Assembly (NCBI GenBank): GCA_947476045.1
Contig: CANJNZ010000016.1
Coordinates: 1-64,000, forward strand
Source of the DNA: Chthoniobacteraceae bacterium
Lineage (GTDB): Bacteria; Verrucomicrobiota; Verrucomicrobiia; Chthoniobacterales; Chthoniobacteraceae
Length of the DNA: 64,000 nt
Direction of reading: 5' to 3'
In this document: one piece after another, positions 52,456-62,035 of the stretch
How positions within the stretch are numbered: position 1 is the first letter of the stretch
Layout: each line of letters opens with the position of its first letter
Translations under genes and position numbers: made by a program
The notes under the pieces: model-generated
What the model was told of the DNA's origin: nothing
Database searches by the model: none
What the model saw: the letters and a program-made list of their open reading frames with translations, nothing else

Positions 52456-54321
52456 ATGTCTGACGAAACCACCGCACACACGCCTGAACCCCTTGCAGAT
52501 GGCCCCGCGCAAAGCACCGAAACAGCGAGTGCCGCACCCGCCGAGACCAATGAGGCACCGGGCACTGCCGCTGATCTTGCGGCTTTCGCCGAGGCCTCGC
52601 TAAAGGGCCGCCTTTCCAACGCCGACGAAGATCGTGCCACACGCATCATGCGCGAACTCATCCTCGCGGGCGATGCCGGCCCGGCGCTCGACGCGATGAC
52701 GAAGCTGCCGTGGATTCTCGGAGTCCGCGCCGCCGAGCAGGCGTGGCCCACGCTCAGCGACACCGCGCACTCACAACTCATCCAGGGACTCGTGAAACTC
52801 GAAGGCGACAATGCCGCGCGCCTCCGCCTCAGCCTCGCGCGTTCGCTCGCAAAAATCGAACTCGCCACCGGCCTCCAACTCGCCGCCATCACATGCCGCG
52901 GTCTTTTCGACGCGGAAAAAGGCGCGCTCACGCCCGATCACTCGAAGCTCATCGGCAATGTCTTCATCGGTCGCGGCAAGCCGTGGGTGCTCCAGCTCCC
53001 GCTCGACGGACTCGATTCCGACGACGCCGTGCCCATCGCTTCGTGCGTCGTTTTCAGCGCGTTCAACGTCAACAATCCACCGATTACGCAGCTCAGCATC
53101 CTGCGCTATTCCGCCGAGCGACTTGGTGCGCTGCACGAAAACCTCATCGCCATGATCGCGAAATCCGTCGCGCGCTGGAACGGCAAATGGCAAAGCTCAC
53201 TTCGCAGTGAAATCCCCGACCTCCCTCCCGTCATCGTCGCAGCACTGAGCGAGAAAAAGGAATCCGCGCCCGCACCCCGCAACGAGCGTAACGAGCGTGC
53301 TCCACGCAAAGAAGCACCGGCGGATGCCGCACACGACGAAGAGCCCGAGCCGCCACTTCCGCCTGAGCTGGAGGAAAAATTAAAAATTGCCACCGAAAGC
53401 GGCGACGCCGATCTCGTCGCGCAAGTCTCGCAGGAGATCAACGCATGGCGCGAAGCCCACCGCGCCACGCAACAGCAGTCGGAAGAAAATGAGCAGGAGA
53501 CCAAGAGCGAGGACGAACAAAACGGACGCCGTTCGCGCGGTCGCGACAAGCGGGATCGCGGCGAAAGAAAAGAGCGCCCCGCCTACGTCTCCCGCGAACA
53601 GGAAGCGGCCACGAAACAAGGAGGCAGCTTCAATTTCACCAACGCCGTGCGGCAGTTGGAGAACTACGTGCAGGGTCTCCGCAACGAACTCGCAAGCACG
53701 CAGGCCAAACTCAAACGCGGCGAGGGTGGTCGTCGCACGGGGGCCGTTCTTTCCCACGATGAAGCGAGCCTCAGCCCCGAGGAACTCAAGCGCCTCGTCA
53801 TCCAGCTCGAACAGCGCAATGCCGAACTCAAAGCACGTGTCGAAGAACTTCTAGCCGACAGCGAAACCCGCGCCCTCAGCATGGCCGCAGGCACGGATAC
53901 TCCACCGCCCGACGCCCTCACACAGCTCCGCAATTTGCTCGCGCTGAAATTGCAGGACGAATACAGCGACTACATCGCACTCGAAAGCCGCTCGACTGAT
54001 CTCATCGTCCAGCAGCACTATCGCGGACTGATTCGCAGTGTCTTTTCCACGCTGCGCACGGAGGGCATCGCACTCGCCGGCGAACTTCCACCACCGCCGC
54101 CCGAACCACCGGCACCACTTCCGCCGCCGCCCGTAGATATCGATGACGAAGAGGATGAGGATGACTTGGACATCGTCGAAGATGCCGACCCAGCCGAAGA
54201 ATCTGAAACCGCCGAGGTCGAAGAACTCGAAGAGCACACGGGCGAAGTTCCCGATGAGCCCGAGGTTTCCGAAGCCCCCACTAGTAAGGCCGCGGAATCA
54301 CGCGACGCTCGGGATTCGTAG
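52456..54321 (+). CDS. Large disordered/coiled-coil protein of unknown function
   Basis: A 621-residue cytoplasmic protein. The first 40 residues are disordered, residues about 45-265 form a folded helical domain, and a charged linker rich in Glu, Lys and Arg (about 270-390; RRSRGRDKRDRGERKE) follows. After it come a coiled coil (about 400-480), a helical domain (about 490-560) and a Pro-rich then acidic tail (PPPPPEPPAP, DDEEDEDDLD). It resembles nucleic-acid or ribosome-associated scaffolds in layout only. Its end overlaps the next minus-strand gene by 41 bp. Confidence 0.75.
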   Translation: MSDETTAHTPEPLADGPAQSTETASAAPAETNEAPGTAADLAAFAEASLKGRLSNADEDRATRIMRELILAGDAGPALDAMTKLPWILGVRAAEQAWPTLSDTAHSQLIQGLVKLEGDNAARLRLSLARSLAKIELATGLQLAAITCRGLFDAEKGALTPDHSKLIGNVFIGRGKPWVLQLPLDGLDSDDAVPIASCVVFSAFNVNNPPITQLSILRYSAERLGALHENLIAMIAKSVARWNGKWQSSLRSEIPDLPPVIVAALSEKKESAPAPRNERNERAPRKEAPADAAHDEEPEPPLPPELEEKLKIATESGDADLVAQVSQEINAWREAHRATQQQSEENEQETKSEDEQNGRRSRGRDKRDRGERKERPAYVSREQEAATKQGGSFNFTNAVRQLENYVQGLRNELASTQAKLKRGEGGRRTGAVLSHDEASLSPEELKRLVIQLEQRNAELKARVEELLADSETRALSMAAGTDTPPPDALTQLRNLLALKLQDEYSDYIALESRSTDLIVQQHYRGLIRSVFSTLRTEGIALAGELPPPPPEPPAPLPPPPVDIDDEEDEDDLDIVEDADPAEESETAEVEELEEHTGEVPDEPEVSEAPTSKAAESRDARDS

Positions 54322-54757
54322 CGCCCGCTTCGCGATAGATCGGCCCCGGAGTCGATGAGAGAAGCTCCGCGCCCTTCAGCACAAACTCGGGATAGAAGCT
54401 GTTGCTCGCCGGCTCATACACCGTGTCGCCGGAGAAATTTCCGACCAGTTTGTATTCGTAGTTATTGTCCGAGCCGAGCTTCCCGCCTTCGCGATCCGGC
54501 GCGAACTTCGAGTTCTCATTCATCATCACCATCTTCGCTTTATCCCACGATTCACCGGAGCGCCGCACGTAACCCCAGAATTTGTAGTCCACTTTGTAAA
54601 AGCGCCGTCCCACGTAATAAGCTCCAGCAGGTTCCTTCGATATCGCTTCCACCATCGCCTTGCGCGAAGCCGAGTTGCTGGAGAAGCCGCCGGTCGTTTC
54701 GCAACTGGTGAAAATGAGCGAGAGCAGCAGGGCAAATGCGGGACGTGTGAGATTCAT
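54281..54757 (-). CDS. Small lipoprotein of unknown function
   Basis: A 158-residue lipoprotein with a lipobox (FTSC, Cys 19) and a soluble beta-rich body with many Tyr and Trp (FYKVDYKFWGYVRR, NNYEYKLVGNFSG). It overlaps the convergent 621-residue gene by 41 bp, an unusual arrangement. It is followed upstream by the glycosyltransferase, with 41 bp between them. No family recognised. Confidence 0.78.
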   Translation of the reverse strand: MNLTRPAFALLLSLIFTSCETTGGFSSNSASRKAMVEAISKEPAGAYYVGRRFYKVDYKFWGYVRRSGESWDKAKMVMMNENSKFAPDREGGKLGSDNNYEYKLVGNFSGDTVYEPASNSFYPEFVLKGAELLSSTPGPIYREAGATNPERRVIPRPY

Positions 54758-54798
54758 GGCCAGCGCGTGTAGCGGGTTCCCACGCGTGGCGCAACGAC

Positions 54799-55851
54799 TC
54801 AGCGTCGGTAGAGTGCCAGATAGTCATCCACCATCTTGATGTGGCTGAAACGCGACTCCGCGTGAGTGCGCACTTTCGCACGATCCAGCGCGAGCACGGC
54901 GGGGACGAGTGCAGCGAGATCGCCGGGTGTTGCGGCGGTGAGGCCGGTGATGCCTTCATCCACCACTTCGCCAACGCTGCCACGACGCACGCCGAGCACG
55001 GGACAACCGCACGCCATCGCCTCGATCATCACGAGGCCGAATGGCTCATCCCACGCGATGGGGAAAACGAGCGCAGCGGCGTGCCGGAGCAATTCGGTTT
55101 TTTGCGCGTGATTCGCAGGGCCAATCCAGCGGACACGCTCGCCATCAATATGCGGCTGCACTTTCTCCGCGAAGTAATGTTCTTCCGCCGCGTTCTGTGG
55201 TTTGCCTGCGAGGACGATGGGCATTCCTGCCGCCTTCGCGATGAGGATGGCGTCGAGCGGGTTTTTCTGCGGCGACATGCGCCCGAGAAAAGCGAGATAT
55301 TTTCCCGGCGCGAACGACGGCGCGTATGCGGAAAAGTCCACGCCATTATAAATCACCGGAAACTCGCGCCCGAGCCTCACGGCTGTCTGCGCAAATTGCG
55401 CGCGGCTGATCGCAGCCACGGGCACCTGCGGATAGCGGCGCAGCGCCCATTCGTCATCCGAGTGCGGGCTGGTGTGGTAGGTGAAAAGACACGGTTTGCC
55501 CGCGGCTGCCGCGAGCGGGAGCAGCGTGGGAGAAAGATGGAAGTGCAGCACGTCGAATTCATCCTGTGCAGCGAGCGCATCGGCCATTGCGGCGTTGAGA
55601 TAGTATTCGTGCATCAGCGCGTCGCCGCGTGCCATGAGTTCGCTGAGATTCGCTGGAATCACTGCGCGAAGCTTCGCTCCTGTGCAGCAGTCACCGCTGG
55701 CGAAAAGTGTCACCTCGTGCCCGCGCTCCACCAATTCATCACATAGCAATGCGAGTAAAAGCTCGATGCCGCCATAGGTCGTCGGCGGGACAGGTGTCCA
55801 AAGCGGAGCGATTTGTGCGATGCGGAGCTTGTTTCCAGCGGCAGGTTGCAT
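54799..55851 (-). CDS. Glycosyltransferase family 4
   Basis: A 350-residue GT-B enzyme. The N-terminal domain opens with IAQIAPLWTPVPPTTYGGIE and later contains FHLSPTLLPLA. The C-terminal donor domain has FLGRMSPQKNP and the family signature FPIAWDEPFGLVMIEAMACG. It probably adds a sugar to a surface or cytoplasmic acceptor. The N-terminal TYGGIE motif is shared with many trehalose- or mannosyl-type family members. Divergent from the second L,D-transpeptidase by 15 bp. Confidence 0.9.
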   Translation of the reverse strand: MQPAAGNKLRIAQIAPLWTPVPPTTYGGIELLLALLCDELVERGHEVTLFASGDCCTGAKLRAVIPANLSELMARGDALMHEYYLNAAMADALAAQDEFDVLHFHLSPTLLPLAAAAGKPCLFTYHTSPHSDDEWALRRYPQVPVAAISRAQFAQTAVRLGREFPVIYNGVDFSAYAPSFAPGKYLAFLGRMSPQKNPLDAILIAKAAGMPIVLAGKPQNAAEEHYFAEKVQPHIDGERVRWIGPANHAQKTELLRHAAALVFPIAWDEPFGLVMIEAMACGCPVLGVRRGSVGEVVDEGITGLTAATPGDLAALVPAVLALDRAKVRTHAESRFSHIKMVDDYLALYRR

Positions 55852-55866
55852 ACGTAGAGCGCGTCC

Positions 55867-56907
55867 ATGTTAGCCCGATCCATGTTTGCGCCAATAACGA
55901 TCACAACACTCACACTCGCCGCGTTCACTTTCGCCGCCGAGCCCGAAAGCGGGCTCACGCCGCAAGAGCCCGCAAAAACCGGCCCGCTTGCAGTGCTGGA
56001 GCCCGAACCACAAGCCGCTCGTGCCATCCTCGTGGACCGGCGCGAGTTGAGCGCGCAGCTGCAAATTTTCCTCGACCAGCAGCTATTCTCTCCGGGGATG
56101 ATTGACGGCAAGGCTGCGAAGTTTGCCGTGATGGCGCTGCGCCGCTGGCAGCGCGCGCACGGTCTGCCGGAGACGGGCGTGGTGGATGAAAACGTGCCGC
56201 TCGATACCGTGTATCCCGTCTATACCTTCCACACGATTTCGAAGGACGAATTTAAATGGTGCGGCGACGTGCCAAAAAAGACCAGTGAGCAGGCCAAAAA
56301 GAAAACGCTGCCTTACGCGAGCTACACTGAATTTCTCGCGGAGCGCTACCACTGCTCGGTTGAGTTTCTCCAGAAGCTGAACAAAGGCGTGAAGTTCGAG
56401 ACTATGAAAGCGGGGGACCAGTTGCGCGTGCCGAATGTCGCGCCTTTTAAAATCGAAGAAGTGCCGGACACCGGAAATTTTCCTGAAAATCCGGAGTTCA
56501 AAAACCGGCGCATCGTGATCAACCGCAAGGACACAATCCTCGAACTCTACGATGGCGACGCACTCATCGCGAGCGTCCCCATCGCCCCCGGCTCGCCTGC
56601 TCATCCCACGCCGCCTGGCAAATGGCGCATCCTCGGCGTCGCCGCCATGCCCACTTTCCGATGGGACGAAGGCGTGCTCAACCGCGGCGTGCGGACGGAA
56701 AATTTCTACATGCTGCCCGCCGGGCCGAATAATCCAGTCGGCGTCGGCTGGATCGCACTGAACAAACCCGGTATCGGCATTCACGGAACAAACAACCCCT
56801 ACAGCATCGGCACATGGGCGAGCCACGGCTGCATGAGATCGGCAAACTGGGACATCGCACGCATCAGCAAGATGGTGACGAAAGGGATGCAGGTCGAAAT
56901 CAAGTAG
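55867..56907 (+). CDS. L,D-transpeptidase with peptidoglycan-binding and LysM-like domains
   Basis: A 346-residue secreted protein with a signal peptide ending near FAAEP. A peptidoglycan-binding-like helix region (about 60-105) precedes a LysM-like segment (about 130-190, FLAERYHCSVEFLQKLNKG). The YkuD domain is C-terminal, with the catalytic motif SHGCMRS (H320, C322, R324). It should make 3-3 peptidoglycan crosslinks or anchor proteins. It is a distinct paralogue of the small lipoprotein transpeptidase at 17447. The start ATG could also be at 55882. Confidence 0.9.
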   Translation: MLARSMFAPITITTLTLAAFTFAAEPESGLTPQEPAKTGPLAVLEPEPQAARAILVDRRELSAQLQIFLDQQLFSPGMIDGKAAKFAVMALRRWQRAHGLPETGVVDENVPLDTVYPVYTFHTISKDEFKWCGDVPKKTSEQAKKKTLPYASYTEFLAERYHCSVEFLQKLNKGVKFETMKAGDQLRVPNVAPFKIEEVPDTGNFPENPEFKNRRIVINRKDTILELYDGDALIASVPIAPGSPAHPTPPGKWRILGVAAMPTFRWDEGVLNRGVRTENFYMLPAGPNNPVGVGWIALNKPGIGIHGTNNPYSIGTWASHGCMRSANWDIARISKMVTKGMQVEIK

Positions 56908-56913
56908 GCACCA

Positions 56914-59415
56914 CTACTGTCCGCGGGGCGCGTCGTTAAAGCCTCGTCTCGATGGATTCAGTGGCTTGTTTGCACTTTCGGTCCCATCACTAAAACCCGG
57001 GTCCGGCTTGGGCTGTGCTGGCTGCTTTTGTATGACGGGTGCCGGCGGCGGGAAATAGATCGCCTTCAGCAAGCTGTATTGCTCATCCAGATTAGCCGCT
57101 TCGTCCATCAACGCGCGGGCCTCGGGGTAAAGCTGAGAAAACATGCAATATACACCTGCATACCATTTGCGGGCTGCGATGCTTTTCTGGGTCTTGGAGG
57201 GATTGTTGTAAAAATTCGCCATGGCGAGCACGGACTGCGGGGATAGCTCTGTCCAGGGGACAGGCACCGTCCCATAAGCAAATTGGATTTCGATATTTGC
57301 TTCGTTCACCCGGGCAACTCCGCCGATGATCTGCTGGCCGCTCCTGCGCAGAATCGGGGATTTGTAAGTGAGCGAATTCAAATCAAACATGAGCTTCTCT
57401 TTGAAAAGCATGAGCCATTCGACCCGGTGCACGATCAAATCGCGTTCCTTCGTCCGCGTGCTCCCCTTCAAAGCGAGACCGTTAATGAGATTGAAAGCCT
57501 CCTTGAACAGATATCTGTCACAAAGATTCTTCACCTTGATTTTTGCATCAGAGATCGCCTGCTCATCTCCAGCATCTGCTGCGGCCTTTTTTTGCTCTGC
57601 AGCCTTTTTATTCGCAACAAGCATATCGGTGAGCTTCGAACTGATATCGCGCTCTACTTGATTAAGCTGACCGAGCAGCGCGCTGGATTTAATCTTGTCC
57701 TTCACTTCCGGCAGTCGCTTGAGTGCGGCAGTGACGAGATCCGGTTCCGTTTCGTATTTCCTCAACGTCTCCACCGTCCTCGAAAAAAGTGAATACTCTT
57801 CGAGATACGGTGCGACGAGCGGGCGATACTCGGCGACCCATGATGATTCATTGGCAGGCATCGCGTCCTGGAATTGCCTCATCAACGTAATGCCGTTTTT
57901 CAGATCACCAGCCTCCCAGTTCTTTAAGCCGAGGATCAGCAGGGCGATGGACTCATACGACTTGTTGTCGAATTTTCCCGCTACTTCTATGGGTGCAGTT
58001 TCGGAGGCTGAGGCAAGTTCACCGAGGCTTGTGAAGAAACCCACGAGCTTCGTATCAAGCCCGATCGCAGCGGGCGAAATTCGTTTTGCAAGATCGCCAA
58101 AGATATACCGCGCGGGCACCGGACGCCCGGCGAGCAGCTCGCACAAACCCTCATGGATGGCGCTCCAGCTATTGCGCGGCTCAGGAAGACGCCCGTCCGC
58201 ATACAGAGTGCGAAATTCAACCGCTGCCGGACGAAAACTACCTTTGATCATCTGGAGACGAGCTTGGTTGTAACGCGACTCGGCATCGTCGGTCTGCGCC
58301 GTTTTAGCTGGTGGAGCTGCCGGCGGAGCGACGACAGGCCGGCGGCCCATATGTGAAATCCCAAAATAAACCCCGCAGGCCACCAACGCAGCCATCAATA
58401 TATAACCGATGCCTATTCCGCCGTGCGGCTCGGGTGCCGCGGGCGCAGCGGTGCGCGCCATCGCTACAGGATTTGGGCGTTTGCGATGCTCGCTCTTTGC
58501 GTATTCGAGATTCTGGATGAACTCCTCATAACTCGACCAGCGGTCCTCAGGCTTCACCGAGAGCGCCTTATCAATAACATAGCTGGTCGCTGAAGCCACA
58601 TGCGGAGCGTAGTGATGCAAATGCGTGGGCTTGCTCTTGATCCGCTTCAGCTCGCTCATCGAATTCGTCTCAGAAATAAACGGAGGACGTCCCGCGATGG
58701 CGTGGAAAAGCGTCGCCGCCAGCGAATACATGTCGCTGCGGAAATCCTCCTGCTGCCCATCCAACTTTTCCGGCGAAACGTAAAACGGTGTCGCCCACAC
58801 TTCGCCCTCTTCCTCGTGCTGCTTCTCGACCAGAATCGCCAGACCGAAGTCCACGATCTTCGCTGTGTTCTCGTCGGAAAACAAAATATTGCCCGGCTTG
58901 ATGTCGCGGTGAATCAACCCTTTTTCCAGCCCCGCCTGCAGCCCTTTTGCAATTTGGATGCCCACATCCAGCGCGCGATCCTCTGGCACTTTTTTGACCT
59001 TTGTCATGAGTGCGTCCAGACTCCCGTTGTCCACCACCTCCATCGCGAGATAGAGCAGGCCCATATCTTCGCCAAAAGAGAACACCTTCACCACGTTCGG
59101 GTGGCTCAAACTCGCAGTCACCTTCGCTTCACTTTGGAAGCGCCGCACAAAAATAGGATCCTCGCTATATTCCCGCTTCATCAACTTGATGGCCACGGCG
59201 CGGTTTAATTTTTTGTCCACCGCGCGATACACCATCCCCTGCCCGCCCTCGCCCAGAACGCCGATGATCTCATAGTTCGCAAAAAGCTGACGCACGCGCA
59301 TCGACGTATTGCAGGATGGGCACTCCAACTTGGCATAAGGCTCCTCCTTCGACACATCAATCATCGCGCCGCAAGACGGGCACGTAGCGATATTCGTTAT
59401 TGCGGAAGATTCCAT
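56914..59415 (-). CDS. Large Ser/Thr protein kinase with zinc ribbon and long extracytoplasmic domain
   Basis: An 833-residue kinase. It starts with a zinc ribbon (C12xxC15 and C32xxC35), then the kinase domain (about 48-315) with LGEGGQG, K77, HRDIKPGN (D171) and DFG. A transmembrane helix (about 327-346) is followed by about 480 residues outside the cytoplasm: a helical, charged domain that ends in a Pro-rich tail. It is a paralogue of the 377-residue kinase at 6952 with an added sensor. Its stop converges on the L,D-transpeptidase gene, suggesting a link to cell-wall sensing (inference). Confidence 0.9.
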   Translation of the reverse strand: MESSAITNIATCPSCGAMIDVSKEEPYAKLECPSCNTSMRVRQLFANYEIIGVLGEGGQGMVYRAVDKKLNRAVAIKLMKREYSEDPIFVRRFQSEAKVTASLSHPNVVKVFSFGEDMGLLYLAMEVVDNGSLDALMTKVKKVPEDRALDVGIQIAKGLQAGLEKGLIHRDIKPGNILFSDENTAKIVDFGLAILVEKQHEEEGEVWATPFYVSPEKLDGQQEDFRSDMYSLAATLFHAIAGRPPFISETNSMSELKRIKSKPTHLHHYAPHVASATSYVIDKALSVKPEDRWSSYEEFIQNLEYAKSEHRKRPNPVAMARTAAPAAPEPHGGIGIGYILMAALVACGVYFGISHMGRRPVVAPPAAPPAKTAQTDDAESRYNQARLQMIKGSFRPAAVEFRTLYADGRLPEPRNSWSAIHEGLCELLAGRPVPARYIFGDLAKRISPAAIGLDTKLVGFFTSLGELASASETAPIEVAGKFDNKSYESIALLILGLKNWEAGDLKNGITLMRQFQDAMPANESSWVAEYRPLVAPYLEEYSLFSRTVETLRKYETEPDLVTAALKRLPEVKDKIKSSALLGQLNQVERDISSKLTDMLVANKKAAEQKKAAADAGDEQAISDAKIKVKNLCDRYLFKEAFNLINGLALKGSTRTKERDLIVHRVEWLMLFKEKLMFDLNSLTYKSPILRRSGQQIIGGVARVNEANIEIQFAYGTVPVPWTELSPQSVLAMANFYNNPSKTQKSIAARKWYAGVYCMFSQLYPEARALMDEAANLDEQYSLLKAIYFPPPAPVIQKQPAQPKPDPGFSDGTESANKPLNPSRRGFNDAPRGQ

Positions 59416-59533
59416 GCAGGAGGCTTGCAGGAATACACATCCCCACGCTGGAGGGCAAGTGGCTCAAAATCACCGCATCGAATTTTCCACAAGCCCTCTT
59501 GCCCCCGCTGCCACCGCCCGATAGCAAAGCGCC

Positions 59534-60370
59534 ATGCCCGCGAAGCGCCGCAAACCTGCTGCCACCAAACGCAAACCCAAAAGCGAACCACGCTTCATCG
59601 AGGGCATCCACCACTACTGCGACCGCTGGTGCGAACGGTGCGAATTTTCCCACCGCTGCATCAAATTCACACTCACCGAGGAACTCTGCGGCCCCGGAAC
59701 TGCCATGCGCGATGGTGCTAGCCAGACGGTTTTCGACGCGCTCAGCCGCGTCTTCACCGAGGCCCGAAGCGAAATCGAACGAGCTGCGAAAAAGAACGCC
59801 TTCGACGACGAGGAAACACTCGCTGCCGGCGTCGCAGTGGAAAAGCGCCTGCAACGCCGCGCCCTCCGCTCCGGTTCACGTGAAACCAAGGCAGCGCTCA
59901 CTTACGCGCACATGGCCGACGAGTGGTTCAATAACGAACTCAAACTCCCGCTCCAACGTGTGCGCGACCTCGAACGCCGCGTCCATCAGGGACTCGTCAG
60001 CGTCGCTTTCGCCAAGGGTGAACTCGTCCGCCTGAATGACTGCGTGGAGAGCATCCGCTGGTATCAGCACCTCATCTACGTGAAGCTCTGCCGTGCGTTT
60101 AGTTCGCGAGTCGAAGAAACCGAGGACCGTCAGACCGGTGTGCTCGATTCCGATGGCTCCGCCAAAGTCGCACTCATCGCCCTCGACAACACCATCGAGG
60201 CATGGACGGCACTTCAGTCGCTCTTCCCGGAAAAAACAGACAGCATTCTGGAAATCCTCGTTCACCTCGACCGCCTGCGCACCGCAACGACAAAGCGTTT
60301 CCCAAAAGCCCGGAAATTCAAACGCCCCGGCTTCGACGAAAAACCCCCGCGCAAAACCAAGAAGCACTGA
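59534..60370 (+). CDS. Hypothetical protein with N-terminal Cys cluster
   Basis: A 278-residue protein with a basic N-terminus followed by C29-x3-C33-x2-C36-x5-C42 (RWCERCEFSHRC) and C52. These could form a zinc site or a [4Fe-4S]-like centre. The rest is helical with long charged helices (LQRVRDLERRVHQG, EILVHLDRLRTAT), and it ends with a basic tail. Its stop meets that of the convergent cysteine desulfurase. Family unknown; a regulator with a redox centre is possible. Confidence 0.75.
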   Translation: MPAKRRKPAATKRKPKSEPRFIEGIHHYCDRWCERCEFSHRCIKFTLTEELCGPGTAMRDGASQTVFDALSRVFTEARSEIERAAKKNAFDDEETLAAGVAVEKRLQRRALRSGSRETKAALTYAHMADEWFNNELKLPLQRVRDLERRVHQGLVSVAFAKGELVRLNDCVESIRWYQHLIYVKLCRAFSSRVEETEDRQTGVLDSDGSAKVALIALDNTIEAWTALQSLFPEKTDSILEILVHLDRLRTATTKRFPKARKFKRPGFDEKPPRKTKKH

Positions 60371-61459
60371 CTACGCGCAGCCCATCTCGCGGGCGGCGGA
60401 CTTCGCTCCTTCGAGCAATCGTGCCCAGTCATCCGATGTCGTTTCCCATCCGGCACTGAATCGGAGTGCGCGCCCGGCGTCGTCCGGCGGGATGTTCATT
60501 GCGGTCAGCACGTGCGATGGCTTTTCCTTTCCGCTCGCGCACGCGGAGCCGGTCGAAACTGCAAAGCCGAGGCGATCCATCACGACGACCCAGCGTCTGC
60601 GACAATCCGGCTGCTCGGGCATGATGACGGACGATGTATTCCAAAGCCGCGGAGCTTCTGCACCCAGCACTCTTGCGGTCGGCAACGCGGAACAGAGTTC
60701 TTTTTCAAAATCATCACGCCACGCAGCGCGCTTGTTGGTCGTGGACATCGCAGCTTCGCGCTCTTCCAGCGCAGCGACCATCGCCAGAATTCCTGCGACG
60801 TTCTCCGTCCCGGCCCGACGACCATTTTCCTGCGGCCCGCCTCGCAGCAAGGGCGAGAAATCGCGCGGGCATTTTAAAAATCCAACTCCCTGCGGCCCAC
60901 CAAATTTGTGCGCGCAACCGCTGACAAAATCGCAAACGCCCAGTCCGCAGGAAGGCAGTTTTCCAATCCACTGAGCGGCATCACAGAAAAATGGAACGCC
61001 CGCTTTGTGACAAAACGCGAACATTTCCCGCCAAGGCTGGAGCACGCCAGTCTCATTGTTCGCCGCCATCACGGCGACGAGCGCTGGCCTGCACCCCGAT
61101 AATTCCGCTCCCAGCCATGCCGCATCCACTACGCCCGACGATGCAACCGGGATTGTCCTCGCCCCATGCGATGGCTCAATCACACATGGATGCTCGATGG
61201 CCGACACCAATTTTTCATCAAACTGCGCCAGCACCGTATTCGCTGATTCCGTCGCGCCGCTTGTGAAAACAATCTCCTCCGCTGAGCAGTCGAGTAACTT
61301 CGCCAGACGACCACGCGCATCATCCAGAGCGGTTTCCGCTCTTTGTCCGAGCCGGTGTGGCGACGAAGCATTCGCTGGAAATTTCTCCACAGCTTCAAGC
61401 CAGACACGCTTTGCCGTGGCGGAGATGGGATGCGTGGCGTTGTGATCAAAATACAGCAC
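60371..61459 (-). CDS. Cysteine desulfurase (NifS/IscS-like)
   Basis: A 362-residue PLP enzyme from the GTG at 61459. PLP-Lys 185 lies in CAHKFGGPQG and the catalytic Cys 307 in STGSACASG. The N-terminal LYFDHNATHP is the family opening. It removes sulfur from cysteine to feed iron-sulfur or lipoate biosynthesis. It is divergent from the H-protein-like gene, and the cluster that follows (CobW, Cys-rich protein) may form one sulfur or metal module with it. Confidence 0.93.
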   Translation of the reverse strand: MLYFDHNATHPISATAKRVWLEAVEKFPANASSPHRLGQRAETALDDARGRLAKLLDCSAEEIVFTSGATESANTVLAQFDEKLVSAIEHPCVIEPSHGARTIPVASSGVVDAAWLGAELSGCRPALVAVMAANNETGVLQPWREMFAFCHKAGVPFFCDAAQWIGKLPSCGLGVCDFVSGCAHKFGGPQGVGFLKCPRDFSPLLRGGPQENGRRAGTENVAGILAMVAALEEREAAMSTTNKRAAWRDDFEKELCSALPTARVLGAEAPRLWNTSSVIMPEQPDCRRRWVVVMDRLGFAVSTGSACASGKEKPSHVLTAMNIPPDDAGRALRFSAGWETTSDDWARLLEGAKSAAREMGCA

Positions 61460-61528
61460 CCATGCAGGAAAGCCGTCGTGCCAATGATGGGCAAGCTGCC
61501 AGCCAACGTCTTCACAAAATCAATTTGG

Positions 61529-61562
61529 TTGTTGGATGTCGGGCGCGAGATGTTGGATGTTG
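61529..61562. repeat. Degenerate GTTGGATGT repeat upstream of the H-protein-like gene
   Basis: Words such as GTTGGATGTC and GATGTTGGATGTTG occur in a row here. Similar tracts are a common PVC repeat type. The stretch lies in the divergent promoter region of the cysteine desulfurase and the H-protein-like gene and could be read as N-terminal extension of either frame; I exclude it from the genes. Confidence 0.5.
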
Positions 61563-61573
61563 TTTGCCACGCG

Positions 61574-62035
61574 ATGAACGCGACCTCTTTTTACAAACGC
61601 AGCAACTTCGTCACCCACCTGCCCGTGGAGTGTCTCTACAGCCCTTCGCATTTCTGGCTGGCCAATGTTGGAGGACAAAAATGGCGCGTGGGGTTTACCA
61701 AATTCGCTACACGGATGCTTGGCGAGATCGTGGAGGTGCGTTTTGAAAAAACTACAGGGGCTGCGTTGGAGAGCGGCGAGATCGTCGGAAGCATCGAGGG
61801 CTTCAAGGCCATCAGCGATCTCTACTCCTGCGCGAACGGAACTTTTTCCGCCGCCAATCCCGCGCTCGCCAGCGCAGTGGAGAAAGTCGGTGAAGACCCG
61901 TATGGCAAAGGCTGGCTCTACGAAATCGAAGGCACGCCGGACGAAAAATGCGTGCCCCTCGACGCTTATCGCACGATGCTCGACGCGACAATTGACAAAA
62001 TTCTCGAAAAGCAAAAAGTCGACGAAACACCGTGA
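61574..62035 (+). CDS. Glycine-cleavage H-like (lipoyl-domain) protein
   Basis: A 153-residue protein from the ATG at 61574; an earlier ATG at 61553 lies in repeat-like DNA. The lipoyl domain has the expected Lys 78 in GFKAISDLYS, matching the lipoylation motif of GcvH. The N-terminal part (HLPVECLYSPSHFWLA) differs from standard GcvH. No other glycine-cleavage genes are near, but a desulfurase, a CobW GTPase and a Cys-rich protein are. It may be a lipoate carrier of a sulfur pathway (inference). Confidence 0.78.
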   Translation: MNATSFYKRSNFVTHLPVECLYSPSHFWLANVGGQKWRVGFTKFATRMLGEIVEVRFEKTTGAALESGEIVGSIEGFKAISDLYSCANGTFSAANPALASAVEKVGEDPYGKGWLYEIEGTPDEKCVPLDAYRTMLDATIDKILEKQKVDETP

